64,000 nucleotides of DNA from Parafilimonas terrae (GCF_900115755.1 NZ_FOXQ01000010.1:62001-126000), one strand, 5' to 3'; positions 7,570 through 16,994 are shown, counted from the first letter of the stretch. Notes: generated from the sequence alone by a model not told the origin. Numbers and translations are program-made.

Positions 7570-8406
7570 TTAATCTTTAGCCGTAAAATGAACGAAAGTA
7601 AAACATTCAGGCACGTGCGTATCGCTAACGCCGTGCTTATTAAACGCCCATGCTGGATGCGGCTGTATTTCCTTTCCGCCTGATATAAGCTTCTGAAAAC
7701 GGCCAAAAAAAATACGCCAGGTATCGCCTTCTGCAGGCGGTAATGACCTGCCATTAGCCAGCCAGTGCATGCTTTTCCAGGGAATGGCTATTTCCAGTGT
7801 CCAGCCTTTATCTGCGTGATTAGGATCATTTATTTTACCATCAATTTGCACGGCTGTTTGCAGCCCTTCCATGTCGTAATCCAAAAAGGCCCATTTAACA
7901 CCTCTTGGATGCCGTCCCGTCCAAAATGAATCTTCCTGGCGGTCATCATTCCCGCCAAAAGTGTAAGCCTTTTCTTTATAAACATCAAAGGCAGGAACAT
8001 CAAATTTTCCACCTTTTTTATAAGCATCTTTCCATATAAAAAAAACTTCATACACAGTATTCAGCGCATTTATTTCCAGTTCGTAATAACAATCACCGCC
8101 GTCAATAAATACTTCCAGGTCATTTTCGCGGAATATAATGCCATCGCGCTCTGTTATGGTGGCTGCTACATAAGGTTCTTCGGCCCAAAAAGCAATGTAC
8201 AGGTATTCATCATTCCAAAGGGCAGCACAACGGGTGTCATAAAAAGCCGGGCTGCCATCAGTCATATCTACAAACCTGGGCGATTTAACTGCATTTATCC
8301 ATTCCTGTTTGGTTAAATCGCCGTTTATGGTGAGATGCGTTTGTATTTTGCTGCAGGTATAATGTTTTACTTCAGTTTCATCGCAGCCGTATCGTTTAGC
8401 AGGCAT
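7570..8406 (-). CDS. CBM9-like carbohydrate-binding domain protein
   Basis: The 278-residue protein matches the pattern of family 9 carbohydrate-binding or DOMON-like modules. It has an opening INGDLTKQEWINA with phenylalanine and aspartate next, then ALWNDEYLYIAFWAEEP at about 63-79. A central NDLEVFIDGG (about 94-103) precedes EINALNTVYE, and LEIAIPWKS is near the C-terminus. In this family such proteins bind glycans or act as modules of secreted enzymes. Here there is no catalytic domain and no clear signal peptide, which is odd for an extracellular binder. It is convergent with the small secreted protein (25-bp gap). Confidence 0.75.
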   Translation of the reverse strand: MPAKRYGCDETEVKHYTCSKIQTHLTINGDLTKQEWINAVKSPRFVDMTDGSPAFYDTRCAALWNDEYLYIAFWAEEPYVAATITERDGIIFRENDLEVFIDGGDCYYELEINALNTVYEVFFIWKDAYKKGGKFDVPAFDVYKEKAYTFGGNDDRQEDSFWTGRHPRGVKWAFLDYDMEGLQTAVQIDGKINDPNHADKGWTLEIAIPWKSMHWLANGRSLPPAEGDTWRIFFGRFQKLISGGKEIQPHPAWAFNKHGVSDTHVPECFTFVHFTAKD

Positions 8407-8722
8407 CGTTTGAGCATTTGATTTTTGGAATAAAATATTTACCGGCTTAAGATATAATAAAAATGTTTGAGGTAATTTATTTCTTCTATTAATGCGGAAT
8501 TATAATTGAGCTACAAAGATGGCGTTTAGCTGAAGCAAGAAAGAAATACCGTCAACGGGTTACTGCCCTATTAAAATATGCGGATAGCAATAGGGCTGGA
8601 ATGCCTCATAACTTACCTTTTCTACCAGGGTTTTGAGCGCTTCTGGTTAGTAATTGCACCGCTATAGAATATGGATAAATTTTAAGACAGATGCAGTAAA
8701 GCTGCACCTTCATCTGAAACAC
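8407..8722. other. intergenic region with one hairpin
   Basis: No gene is supported. GCCCTATT at 8565-8572 pairs perfectly with AATAGGGC at 8589-8596 (8-bp stem, 16-nt loop), but no T-run follows, so a terminator role is doubtful. Confidence 0.4.
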
Positions 8723-8974
8723 TCAGTTCTTATATGGGCCAACCAATAAACTAAGCTGCCTGAGAATATTCCGGTAAGTAGTTTTGTGTGTAGTTGCTAT
8801 GGGCGCTTCGCTTTGCCAGTGATGGTCTTTATGGATTATTACAATTGAGTTTCCAAGTTCATCTTTATGCTCGTATGGCATTATCATTACAGAACATCCT
8901 GATGATTCAAAATTAAAGATGGCGACAGAACGTATCTGTTCTCCGCAATGGCTGAATTCAATGATTTTAGTCAT
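8723..8974 (-). CDS. small hypothetical protein, about 83 residues
   Basis: A short reading frame with an ATG at 8974 (MTKIIEFSHCGEQIRSVAIF). The composition is protein-like, with alternating strands (SVAIFNF, CSVMIM, NSIVIIHKD) and a basic helical end. No signal peptide or known motif. It has no convincing operon partner. It may be a genuine small cytosolic protein, but chance cannot be excluded. Confidence 0.45.
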   Translation of the reverse strand: MTKIIEFSHCGEQIRSVAIFNFESSGCSVMIMPYEHKDELGNSIVIIHKDHHWQSEAPIATTHKTTYRNILRQLSLLVGPYKN

Positions 8975-9335
8975 AAACAATCGTTTTACGTTTTTAAGCA
9001 GTGTCAGGTAAAAGAACCTTAATAAGAAGTTAGTTTTAATTTACTTTAAACAGCCGGATAATTGTTACACTGGTTGTTTAAAAATCGTGTTGTAAAAAAA
9101 CAAAATTTCAGTATAACAGGTAACTGCATATATGTAAACGCTGCATTGTATTTCGTGACAGTTGTGTTTTTTACTTTTCCCGCAATTTATTTGCATGATA
9201 ATGTTCTGGCTTCTCCCCGACAGTATATAACCTGCTTCAAACCGCACGACAAGACTGCCATCGAATTCAAACAGCGGTCAACATCAGCAGGGCAGATTAA
9301 TCAACAGGGAAGCTGATTCAATCATAGATAAATTG
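8975..9335. other. intergenic region with no supported gene
   Basis: Open frames exist on both strands between 9062 and 9316, but their translations are compositionally random and overlap each other. This is the 3' end of the PUL1 catabolic operon. I see no clear terminator hairpin. Confidence 0.4.
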
Positions 9336-10940
9336 TTACCAGAATCGCCAATAGATATAACACCAGGCAAGTGCATATAAAGCCAGCCATAATTTAATCT
9401 GCTTCCACCATGGCCGTTGCGTTCCCTTATCATCAAGATTTTTAACCCAGGACCACTTCCACAAAAAACGATCTATCTCTTTTAAATCGGGAGGAGTTGT
9501 TTTTAGGGAGACAATTATTATCAGTAACATTGTTAGTACTTCTGCAATAGCACCGGCATATAACCAGTGAAGTTTTATATCTGCAGCCAGCAGAAAAGCG
9601 CCTAATACTATTTGAATGATTACGCCGCCTGTTAATCCGGCAACAGCGCCTGCATAGCTGGTGCGTTTCCAGAATATACCCATCAGCAATACCGAAATAA
9701 ATGGCGTAGCCATATACGTAACGCCGGTTTGAAAATATTTAAAGAGGCCAATGCTTCCCACCAGCGGGGCCAGGAGGGCAGATATGATCAACGCAGCGCC
9801 GCCCGATAACTGCCCGGTAGCAATCAGCTTTTTATCACTGGCGTTCTTATTAATAAATTTCTTATAAACATCTAAAGAAAAAATTGTGGCAATTGAATTA
9901 GACAAGGAGCTTATGCTGGCCATAACCGCTGCAAAAAAACCAGCCAAAATAACCCCCTTTAACCCCGACGGTGCAAAAAGCTGAAGCGCCAGCGGAAAAG
10001 CCCTGTCCTGGTTATCAGGCAACAAAGACGGGCCATTATGTAACACTTCCAGCCAATGATAAAGAATAAGGCCCACAAGACAGGTTACCAATGGGCGGAC
10101 AATATTAATAAAGCCGGAAAATATCAGTCCCATTACGCCATCCCACCGGCTCCGCGCTGAAAGTATGCGCTGTATCATTACCTGGTTGGAAGATTGGTAA
10201 AATAAAAACACGCCAAATGTTGCAAGGATCAGGCCTGCAAATGGCGCTTCCGGGTCGGAAGCAGGCTGGTAGAGATGGAACCGTTCAGGCGCTGCAGCAA
10301 CCATTGCATCCCATCCGCCGGGAATATGGCGTAAGGCCACAAAATAAAATATTATGCCGCCACCAATGAGCATGATGCATTGAATGGCATCCGTCCACAT
10401 TACAGAACTGAGGCCACCGGCAAGCGTATAACTGGCTGTAATGATTATGATGCCTGCCATCACATATCCCTGGTTCCACCCGGTTAATTCACTCAACGTG
10501 ATACTTCCTCCATAAATAACCGGCGGAAGAAAAACGAATACATATCCGATTAATATAACAAAGCTATAGATGGCACCGCAGGCCGGGCCAAAACGGCGGT
10601 TCAGCAATTCCGGTACGGTCATAATTTTATTGCGCAGGTACAGGGGTATAAAGAAAATCATCGTCAATAAATAAGTTGGTAAGGCCCACCATTCCCAGTT
10701 GGCGATACCCAGCCCGCCTTTATAGGCAGCGCCTATCGTTCCCACAATCTGTTCGCTTGAAATGGAAGTAGATACAAACGCAGCGCCAATAAGATACCAG
10801 GGCATATTGCCGGATGCCAGGAAATAACCCGCAGCCGTTCTTTTCACCTTTCGCGCTGCTAAAAAACCAATGATGACAACTAAAAGAATCTCGGCAATTA
10901 TGATCAAAACATCAAGTGCGGAGAGATGAAAATTTTCCAT
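9336..10940 (-). CDS. sodium:solute symporter (SSS family)
   Basis: Inner-membrane Na+-coupled transporter of 534 residues with about 13-14 hydrophobic segments. Family hallmarks are AAFVSTSISSEQIVGTIGAAYKGG (about 52-75) and the GGLSSVMWTDAIQCIMLIGGG segment (about 174-194), which matches the SSS signature. FFAAVMASISSLSNS near 337-351 contributes to the Na2 site. It is the last gene of the eight-gene operon and probably imports the sugar or sugar acid that the upstream enzymes degrade. The substrate of this SSS subgroup cannot be told from sequence. Confidence 0.9.
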   Translation of the reverse strand: MENFHLSALDVLIIIAEILLVVIIGFLAARKVKRTAAGYFLASGNMPWYLIGAAFVSTSISSEQIVGTIGAAYKGGLGIANWEWWALPTYLLTMIFFIPLYLRNKIMTVPELLNRRFGPACGAIYSFVILIGYVFVFLPPVIYGGSITLSELTGWNQGYVMAGIIIITASYTLAGGLSSVMWTDAIQCIMLIGGGIIFYFVALRHIPGGWDAMVAAAPERFHLYQPASDPEAPFAGLILATFGVFLFYQSSNQVMIQRILSARSRWDGVMGLIFSGFINIVRPLVTCLVGLILYHWLEVLHNGPSLLPDNQDRAFPLALQLFAPSGLKGVILAGFFAAVMASISSLSNSIATIFSLDVYKKFINKNASDKKLIATGQLSGGAALIISALLAPLVGSIGLFKYFQTGVTYMATPFISVLLMGIFWKRTSYAGAVAGLTGGVIIQIVLGAFLLAADIKLHWLYAGAIAEVLTMLLIIIVSLKTTPPDLKEIDRFLWKWSWVKNLDDKGTQRPWWKQIKLWLALYALAWCYIYWRFW

Positions 10941-10979
10941 AATAATGCTGCTGCAATTGTGATTGAATGCTGCCTGGTT

Positions 10980-11759
10980 TTATCTTGATTTAAATTTCCA
11001 GTGTTGCCTGTGAGTCACCGAGCCTCCCGGGGCCACTAAAAACCTTTCGCTAAGTGTTTCCAGCTCTGCCCAACCCGGGCAAACAAATATTTCCGTATTG
11101 GATCCTTTATCAACACATAATTCCGCGGTAGTTATATCAGGACTGCTTACAGTGAATTTGCCTTGCTGGCTTATCGCTGTTAATTCAGGAGAAACGCTGT
11201 GCCAGCCTGCCTTTCCCCTGAAATTCCCGTCCTCCACTTTTATTTTACCATCATCCAGCTTCCATTTTGAAGCATCTGTGCCGGGCCAGAAATTAATGGC
11301 CTTTGTTGTACAGGAACCAGATAATTTACAGGAACGCGGCACACAGGTGATGGCCCATAAAGCACCCTCCCACTCCCTTACTCCTGCGTTAAAAAGAACA
11401 TGATCTATATAAAAACCACCCTGCGATGCTTCACTGATTACAAGTGAAAGCACCAACCCATTTGGCCGTTGTTTTGCTGATATGTGTACCGATGTGCCCT
11501 CAAGCCTTACTTCACACGGATCATTGTCGGGATGATAACTTTCGTCATTTTCGGGCGCTGTGGTAAACCTGTGCCCGCCATACATATACCACGCTCCCAC
11601 GCTGAAGCCGGTATGATCTTCATATAAAATATTTTCCCCGCCATTATGCGTAAATGAAAGTATTCTCGGGCCAACAGCAACTCCTATTGCTAAAGTATTT
11701 TGACCTGCAATACATTGCACGGCATCGTTGCTTTTCCATCGCTCAAAGCTTACATTCAT
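10980..11759 (-). CDS. DUF4380-like, mutarotase-fold protein
   Basis: A 259-residue cytoplasmic protein. The N-terminal half has GVAVGPRILSFTHNGGENIL and YMYGGHRFTTAPE, which follow the galactose-mutarotase-like fold of DUF4380 proteins. The GGHRFTTAPE segment carries the likely sugar-contacting His and Glu. Its start overlaps the stop of the PIG-L gene by 4 bp (ATGA, 11756-11759), showing translational coupling. A role as sugar epimerase or sugar-binding protein in this catabolic operon is inference; no DUF4380 activity is established. Confidence 0.7.
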   Translation of the reverse strand: MNVSFERWKSNDAVQCIAGQNTLAIGVAVGPRILSFTHNGGENILYEDHTGFSVGAWYMYGGHRFTTAPENDESYHPDNDPCEVRLEGTSVHISAKQRPNGLVLSLVISEASQGGFYIDHVLFNAGVREWEGALWAITCVPRSCKLSGSCTTKAINFWPGTDASKWKLDDGKIKVEDGNFRGKAGWHSVSPELTAISQQGKFTVSSPDITTAELCVDKGSNTEIFVCPGWAELETLSERFLVAPGGSVTHRQHWKFKSR

Positions 11760-12463
11760 GGTAATATTCTGCTTGTAAGCCCGCGTTGAAAAGCATCAAG
11801 CCTGGTAAACGCTTCTGCATAACGGCAACCAGCGGCCATTCCGCGAAACCGTGCCTGCACTTCAATCATATCAAACAGGTTAGTATCTGCTAAATCTTTC
11901 ATGGCTTCAAACTGGCTTTTATGGCAGGCAAGCATTTGTTTTTTCAGTTCAAATACATCCGAAATATCTACATACTCCGCAGGTGAAAAACCAATGCCGC
12001 CAAGATTATCCATATAATATACCCGGGCTTTGCCAAACCTGCATGCCGGCATTTGCTGATTGGGTATATGCGGAAGGCCTTTTTGGAAATAAGCGTCAAA
12101 CACTAATTGTGATACATAACGGTGATCAGGATGATAGTCATTAGGGGAATGCGTGAAGATAATGTCAGGATCAGCCTTCCTTAAAATATCAATCATCTTT
12201 ATTCTTTGCGCTGCATCAGGAAAAACATGCTCATCTATTACATCGCCCCAAACAAGATTTGCGCCGATAAGGTCCGCAGCCGCCCTGGCTTCCTTTGCAC
12301 GTATATTTTTTAAAACAGCCGGTTCAATAACTGCATCACCCATACTTCCATCTGTGAAGATGGCTATAGTAACGGCATGCCCCGCCTGTATATAGCGGAT
12401 AAGCGTGCCTGCACAAAGTATTTCCGTATCATCCGGATGAGCAACTATACAAAGTATATTCAT
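11756..12463 (-). CDS. PIG-L family zinc deacetylase
   Basis: The 235-residue protein begins MNILCIVAHPDDTEI, the PIG-L/LmbE signature. His9, Asp12 and His114 (HSPNDYHPDHR) are the expected zinc ligands, and Asp11 is the likely general base. The family removes acyl groups from N-acetylated sugars, including GlcNAc-type and mycothiol or bacillithiol precursors. No signal peptide is present, so it acts inside the cell. Its presence suggests that the glycan degraded by PUL1 carries acetylated sugars. It lies 14 bp after the RraA-like gene and is coupled to the next gene. Confidence 0.88.
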   Translation of the reverse strand: MNILCIVAHPDDTEILCAGTLIRYIQAGHAVTIAIFTDGSMGDAVIEPAVLKNIRAKEARAAADLIGANLVWGDVIDEHVFPDAAQRIKMIDILRKADPDIIFTHSPNDYHPDHRYVSQLVFDAYFQKGLPHIPNQQMPACRFGKARVYYMDNLGGIGFSPAEYVDISDVFELKKQMLACHKSQFEAMKDLADTNLFDMIEVQARFRGMAAGCRYAEAFTRLDAFQRGLTSRILP

Positions 12464-12477
12464 AAAAAATTCAATTA

Positions 12478-13161
12478 TTAAAGCACGCCATAACGGTCAT
12501 ACACAACACGTAGAGAATCTCCGTTTAAAAGGTCCCTGCGTGATTCATTTTCCTTAAACACCTTTTCATGCGCCAGTTCCAGCACTTTATCTTCAACCTC
12601 GTTAGGAATAACCACTACGCCATCAAAATCTGAAAATATCAACTCGCCCGGTTTTACAATAACGTCGCCGCAACGCACCGGTACATCATACGCCATTACA
12701 CGGCCACGGCCGAGGCTATCGAGCGGACGGATGCCGCCGCAAAATATAGGGAATTCCATTTCCATTATTCTTCTGCAATCCCTTATCATGCTATCGCATA
12801 TACAACCCACTGCGCCGTTGCGTTTGGCAATTGTGCTCATCAGTTCTCCCCATGGGGCATTGGTGCCTGCAAAATCCGTGGAATGCACAACAACATCGCC
12901 TTTTTTAAGAGAATCTACAGCTTCAATCTCCAAACCATAAGGATCCTCATATTCAATATAATCGGTTTCCATCCAGCGGTAGGTTCTTGCCCTGCCAACA
13001 ATAGTGCAATTATCGGCGTCAAGTGGCCTTAACCGCTGGTGCATGGCCTGGCTTCTATATCCCAGTATATCTAATACATCGCAAACAATTGCCACATACA
13101 GGTTGTCCTTAATCCACCTGAATTTTTCTTCGTCACTGGCAAGTTTGAATTCTGTCATCAT
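12478..13161 (-). CDS. RraA-family protein, probable class II pyruvate-type aldolase
   Basis: The 227-residue protein has the RraA/HMG-CHA aldolase core: a GELMSTIAKRNGAVGCICDSMIRD segment with Arg127 and Asp128, which in characterised aldolases contact the pyruvate carboxylate and Mg2+. FCGGIRPLDSLGRG and GDVIVKPGELIFSDFDGVVVIP follow. True RraA (RNase E inhibitor) is about 160 residues. The longer length and sugar-acid operon context favour an aldolase that cleaves a 2-keto-3-deoxy acid, or a related oxaloacetate decarboxylase. ATGs at 13161 and 13158 are both possible starts. The substrate is unknown. Confidence 0.82.
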   Translation of the reverse strand: MMTEFKLASDEEKFRWIKDNLYVAIVCDVLDILGYRSQAMHQRLRPLDADNCTIVGRARTYRWMETDYIEYEDPYGLEIEAVDSLKKGDVVVHSTDFAGTNAPWGELMSTIAKRNGAVGCICDSMIRDCRRIMEMEFPIFCGGIRPLDSLGRGRVMAYDVPVRCGDVIVKPGELIFSDFDGVVVIPNEVEDKVLELAHEKVFKENESRRDLLNGDSLRVVYDRYGVL

Positions 13162-13202
13162 GATTTGTTGATTTTGGTAGTTCTTTTAATTGTAATTTTT
13201 TA

Positions 13203-13970
13203 TTAAATATCCCAGGTAAACGGTTTAAAATGTTTAGGAATAACGGGTTTGCTCAATAATCTGTGATGATGGCAAAACCATTCAAACACTTCCGGATTTT
13301 CAGCGTTCAGCGGCATAAGGTCATAATGATTGGGCATTACATAGCCGGGGCTCACTGCCTTTGCAAACAATACAGCTTCTTCAGCATTGGTGTTTTTCCA
13401 TTTACCGTTTATGGGAACCAGCATAACATCGGGTTTTGAAGGCGCCGCGTCCAGTACCAATGGGTGAAACTGTGTATCGCTGGTGTGATACACAGTTCTG
13501 CCATTTGAAAACTCAATAAGATACCCGGTGGTGTCAATCACATCTTTCCCGGTAGGTAATGCGAATACGCCCGTTACAGTAACCGAATCAACGGTAACAC
13601 TTTCACCTGCATTTACCACGAGAATACGTTCTTCCGGCACACCTAAGCCGGGCAGCTTTTTTGCCGCTAACCTGGGCGCTATAAACCATGTTTCAGTTTT
13701 ACGGGGATAAGCCCTGATGGTGACCGGATCAAGATGATCAAGATGGTCATGCGTAATAATATATACATCTGCATTTAATGATTCAGGCAATAGTGGCGCT
13801 GCAAAAGCACGGGAAAAACCGGCAACTCCCCCGCTGGCACTGTCAGATAAGTACGGATCGATAACAATAATTTTTCCGCCTGATTTTAAAATATACCCGG
13901 CCTGCCCCAGCCACCATAAAGCCGCTTCGGAAGGTTGCAACAAATAATCCGTAATTATTTTCATCTCCAT
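13203..13970 (-). CDS. metallo-beta-lactamase fold hydrolase, UlaG-like
   Basis: The 255-residue cytoplasmic protein carries THDHLDHLD at 73-81, with His74, His76, Asp78 and His79 as metal ligands. Downstream are HTSDTQFH near 163-170 and the late PNHYDLMP motif. This pattern fits UlaG-type lactonases (L-ascorbate-6-phosphate lactonase family) rather than beta-lactamases or RNases. In this operon a sugar-lactone hydrolase would fit directly after the dehydrogenase. It starts 3 bp after the MR/MLE stop codon, so the two are tightly cotranslated. Confidence 0.82.
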   Translation of the reverse strand: MEMKIITDYLLQPSEAALWWLGQAGYILKSGGKIIVIDPYLSDSASGGVAGFSRAFAAPLLPESLNADVYIITHDHLDHLDPVTIRAYPRKTETWFIAPRLAAKKLPGLGVPEERILVVNAGESVTVDSVTVTGVFALPTGKDVIDTTGYLIEFSNGRTVYHTSDTQFHPLVLDAAPSKPDVMLVPINGKWKNTNAEEAVLFAKAVSPGYVMPNHYDLMPLNAENPEVFEWFCHHHRLLSKPVIPKHFKPFTWDI

Positions 13971-13973
13971 GCC

Positions 13974-15125
13974 TTACAGGTTTATACAAAACCGTTTTAC
14001 TGCTTTTTCGTCAATATCAATTCCCAAACCAGGGCCTTGCGGCACCGGGATATATCCATCTGCATCCAACTGTACCGGGTTGCGGATGATTTCACGCAAC
14101 ATTGGATTATCGCTTACGTTGTATTCAAGAAATAGCGACCTCGGTAAAACAGCATTGAGATGAAGGCTTGCTGCCGTAAGCAAATCAGTCAGCCATGCGT
14201 GGGGACAAACGTCAATACCTGCATATTCAGCTTCCCACATAATCTTTCTTGCCTGGGTAAACCCACCGCACCTTGAAAGATCAGGTTGCACCACATCTAC
14301 GCCACCTTCCGCAATTAATTGCCTGAACCCCCAGGCTGTAGCCTCCTGCTCGCCTGCGGCAATGCGCGTTTTAACGCCTGCATCCTTTACCTTCCTATAT
14401 CCTGTGTATAATTCAGGATGCAAAAAATCTTCCAACCAGTAAATGTTATAAGGTTCCAGCAGGCGGCAAAGTTCAATGGCGTCGTACGCACTCCGGTTCA
14501 CCATCCAGCCGGCATCCACCATTAAAGCTATGTCAGGGCCAAGCGTTTTTCTTGCTGTTTCCACCAGTTTTATATCGAGCTTTCTGTCCTGCCCAAATAC
14601 GCCCCATCCAAACTTTACCGCCTTAAACCCGCGCTGCATATAAAATTCACAGGCATGCCGGATAGCATCAGTGGTTGGACGAAAAAGTGTGGAAGCATAG
14701 GCTTGCACTTTATCTCTTCTTCCTCCACCCAGTATTTTATGTACAGGTTTGCCAATGGCTTTGCCAATGATATCATGGCAGGCAATGTCAAAGCCTGACA
14801 AAACCTGCATGGCAACGCCCCTTCTCCCAAAATAAATAGTGCCCCGGTAAATTTTATCCCATAAACGCTCCACATCAAAAGGGTCTTCGCCTGTTACCAA
14901 TTCCTTCAGCCCTTCAAACATGCCTATCCCGCTTTCCGGTGCATTCACCACGGCTTCACCCACATGTGGTGATGTCTCAACATCCGACCATCCTGTAATG
15001 CCTTCATCTGTACTTACTTTAAGCAAAAGACAATGCTTTACGCCACGCGCCTCCTCGCTGCCCGCCGGGTTCGTGATCTCAAAAGGAGACTGAAGAATAA
15101 ACGGTTCTACATTTGTTATTTTCAT
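13974..15125 (-). CDS. enolase-superfamily MR/MLE enzyme, probable sugar-acid dehydratase
   Basis: The 383-residue protein has the full catalytic set of the mandelate racemase branch. Lys168 and Lys171 (FKAVKFGWG) end the second barrel strand. The Mg2+ ligands are Asp204 (LMVDAGW), Glu232 (YWLEDF) and Glu259 (AAGEQ). The base dyad is Asp282 (QPDLSRCGG) and His309 (CPHAWLTD). Acid-sugar dehydratases of this group turn aldonates into 2-keto-3-deoxyaldonates. Neighbouring dehydrogenase, lactonase-like and aldolase-like genes support that role. Epimerase activity is the main alternative. Confidence 0.85.
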   Translation of the reverse strand: MKITNVEPFILQSPFEITNPAGSEEARGVKHCLLLKVSTDEGITGWSDVETSPHVGEAVVNAPESGIGMFEGLKELVTGEDPFDVERLWDKIYRGTIYFGRRGVAMQVLSGFDIACHDIIGKAIGKPVHKILGGGRRDKVQAYASTLFRPTTDAIRHACEFYMQRGFKAVKFGWGVFGQDRKLDIKLVETARKTLGPDIALMVDAGWMVNRSAYDAIELCRLLEPYNIYWLEDFLHPELYTGYRKVKDAGVKTRIAAGEQEATAWGFRQLIAEGGVDVVQPDLSRCGGFTQARKIMWEAEYAGIDVCPHAWLTDLLTAASLHLNAVLPRSLFLEYNVSDNPMLREIIRNPVQLDADGYIPVPQGPGLGIDIDEKAVKRFCINL

Positions 15126-15144
15126 CTATCTATATCTTAACAGT

Positions 15145-16140
15145 TCAATTAAATACCAACGCAACTTTTAATGCTTTATCATGCCCGTTACTGGCAAGAT
15201 CAAAAGCTTCTTTCCAATCATTAAATGCTATTTCGTGTGTAACAATATTTTCCAGTTGGAGTGATGCATCGCAAATACATGCCAGTGCGTCATCTATCTT
15301 ATGCTCATCATTGCAGGCGCCGGCTATTTCCAGTTCACGCACATGAACACTAAAAAGATCCAGAGAAACCGGTTGGTGAACTGAGCTAAAAATCACCATT
15401 CTCCCACGGGGGCGTAAGGCTTTCATACAGGTATTTATAGCTTCTGCATTTCCCACGGCCAGGATGGCGATATCTGCAACCCTGTCCGGAACGGCAGTAA
15501 GTATTTCTGCACCAGGTATCATTTGCAGGCGGAACGGTGTGCGCCCGTTAACCAATACCCGCTGTGCGCCGGCCCTTTTTGCAAGCCGTGCGATAATATT
15601 CCCAAAAGGCCCGTCACCCACAATGAGCGCTGTTTTATCTTTCATATCGCCAGCACGGGAAACTGCTTCCAGGCAAACGGCTACAGGTTCCAATAAAGCA
15701 CCCACGGCAAAAGGAATATCCTCAGGAATTTTCCTTACCCTGTCTTCACGCTGCAAAAAATATTGAGCAAAACAACCATCGCGGTCTATTCCAAAATGAC
15801 CCATATTTGAGCACAAATGCCCCAGGCCACGCATACATTCTTCACAAACACCACAGGGAACAACGGGATGGACGGCGACCCTGTTCCCAAGTTTCAATTC
15901 TTTAACACCGGCGCCACACTGAACAATTATACCCGCACCCTCATGGCCCATTACACGGGGATATTGTATTCCAAAAGGGTTGCTACTAATATCATGGAGA
16001 TCCGATGTACATATTGTGGCAGCTTTTGTTTGAATCAATACTTCATTCTCTTTAGGCACGGGAACAGGAAGCGTTACCTGCACCAGTTGATCTATACCCT
16101 GCAATTGCAGCGCCTGCATATATGGTGGAATTGTGTTCAC
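15145..16140 (-). CDS. zinc-dependent MDR alcohol/sugar dehydrogenase
   Basis: The 331-residue protein is a medium-chain dehydrogenase. Cys44 and His66-Glu67 (GHEGAG) are the catalytic-zinc site, and Cys96, 99, 102 and 110 form the structural-zinc loop. A Rossmann segment follows (ALIVGDGPFGNIIARLAKRAG). Relatives oxidise polyols or sugars such as sorbitol, L-threonine or L-galactose/L-fucose. It starts with GTG at 16140 in a GTGA overlap with the amidohydrolase stop; an internal ATG at 16119 is an alternative. It most likely does the first oxidation in the operon's pathway. Confidence 0.88.
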   Translation of the reverse strand: MNTIPPYMQALQLQGIDQLVQVTLPVPVPKENEVLIQTKAATICTSDLHDISSNPFGIQYPRVMGHEGAGIIVQCGAGVKELKLGNRVAVHPVVPCGVCEECMRGLGHLCSNMGHFGIDRDGCFAQYFLQREDRVRKIPEDIPFAVGALLEPVAVCLEAVSRAGDMKDKTALIVGDGPFGNIIARLAKRAGAQRVLVNGRTPFRLQMIPGAEILTAVPDRVADIAILAVGNAEAINTCMKALRPRGRMVIFSSVHQPVSLDLFSVHVRELEIAGACNDEHKIDDALACICDASLQLENIVTHEIAFNDWKEAFDLASNGHDKALKVALVFN

Positions 16141-16994
16141 TTTTTTAAAGGATTAGGCAGGTTGAGTAAATGCAATGCATCACGGTGAATAATTTCTTCT
16201 ATTACGTCCGCAGGCACTTCGGGTAAACCGCTTCTGCCGGTAACATTGTTTAGTGCCCGTACCTGTGTTATTGAATCACCGGTTGTTGTAAAAGGAAAAT
16301 CGGAACCAAACAATACTTTATGTTGCGCTTTATATTCAACCAATAACCGCATGGAATTATAAAATTGCCAGGGGCGGTAATAAAGTGCAGAAATATCCGC
16401 ATACACATGAGCATGCCTGCGTATCACGGCAATCGTCTCTCCTTCCCAGGGATGGCCAAGATGTGCCAGCACCATGCGCAGTTCAGGGAAATCTATCGCC
16501 ACAGCATCAAAATGAACAGGGCGGGAATAATCCAAAGGCGTACCGCTTACAAAGGAAGTTCCTGTATGAAAAAGTATGGGCAACCCATGCTGCTGGCAGT
16601 AATGATATATTTCATAACACCTTTTATCCTGCGGGTGCACATTTTGATATAAGGGTGAGAGCTTTACGCCAACAGCGCCCAATTGCTGATGACAGCTTTG
16701 CAATTCTTCCATAAAATTGTCGCACAGCGGATCAATGGATGCAAAAAACAACAACCTTTCAGGCGCTTTTGCCACATGCCCGGCCACCATATTATTGGGA
16801 ATATTCCAGCCTGTTGCCGAGGCCTGCAAACCAAACACTACGGCCACATCTGCAGCTTTAGTTGTTTCCAGATGCCTTTCTTCCACATTGCCCCACACAT
16901 CCGGGTTAACACTGCATCTTTCCAGGTCGGCATTGAGCTTTGGCCCGAAATGATGCGCAGCATTAAAAACATGTGTATGTATATCAATAATCAT
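16137..16994 (-). CDS. amidohydrolase-superfamily (COG2159-type) metal-dependent hydrolase
   Basis: TIM-barrel amidohydrolase of 285 residues. Metal ligands are placed at His6 and His8 (DIHTHVF), His143 (LFHTGTS), His178 (LAHLGHP) and Asp232 (LFGSDFPF). No signal peptide, so it is cytoplasmic. This branch holds decarboxylases and hydrolases; the related COG3618 group holds sugar lactonases, and lactone hydrolysis would fit this operon. It is the first gene of the tight catabolic block, and its stop overlaps the dehydrogenase start by 4 bp. Which of lactonase or decarboxylase it is cannot be decided by eye. Confidence 0.78.
   Translation of the reverse strand: MIIDIHTHVFNAAHHFGPKLNADLERCSVNPDVWGNVEERHLETTKAADVAVVFGLQASATGWNIPNNMVAGHVAKAPERLLFFASIDPLCDNFMEELQSCHQQLGAVGVKLSPLYQNVHPQDKRCYEIYHYCQQHGLPILFHTGTSFVSGTPLDYSRPVHFDAVAIDFPELRMVLAHLGHPWEGETIAVIRRHAHVYADISALYYRPWQFYNSMRLLVEYKAQHKVLFGSDFPFTTTGDSITQVRALNNVTGRSGLPEVPADVIEEIIHRDALHLLNLPNPLKK

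Noticed and set aside
9062-9316. 84-residue plus-strand frame with hydrophobic middle
   Set aside because: No family, no promoter, overlaps an equally poor minus-strand frame; judged non-coding.
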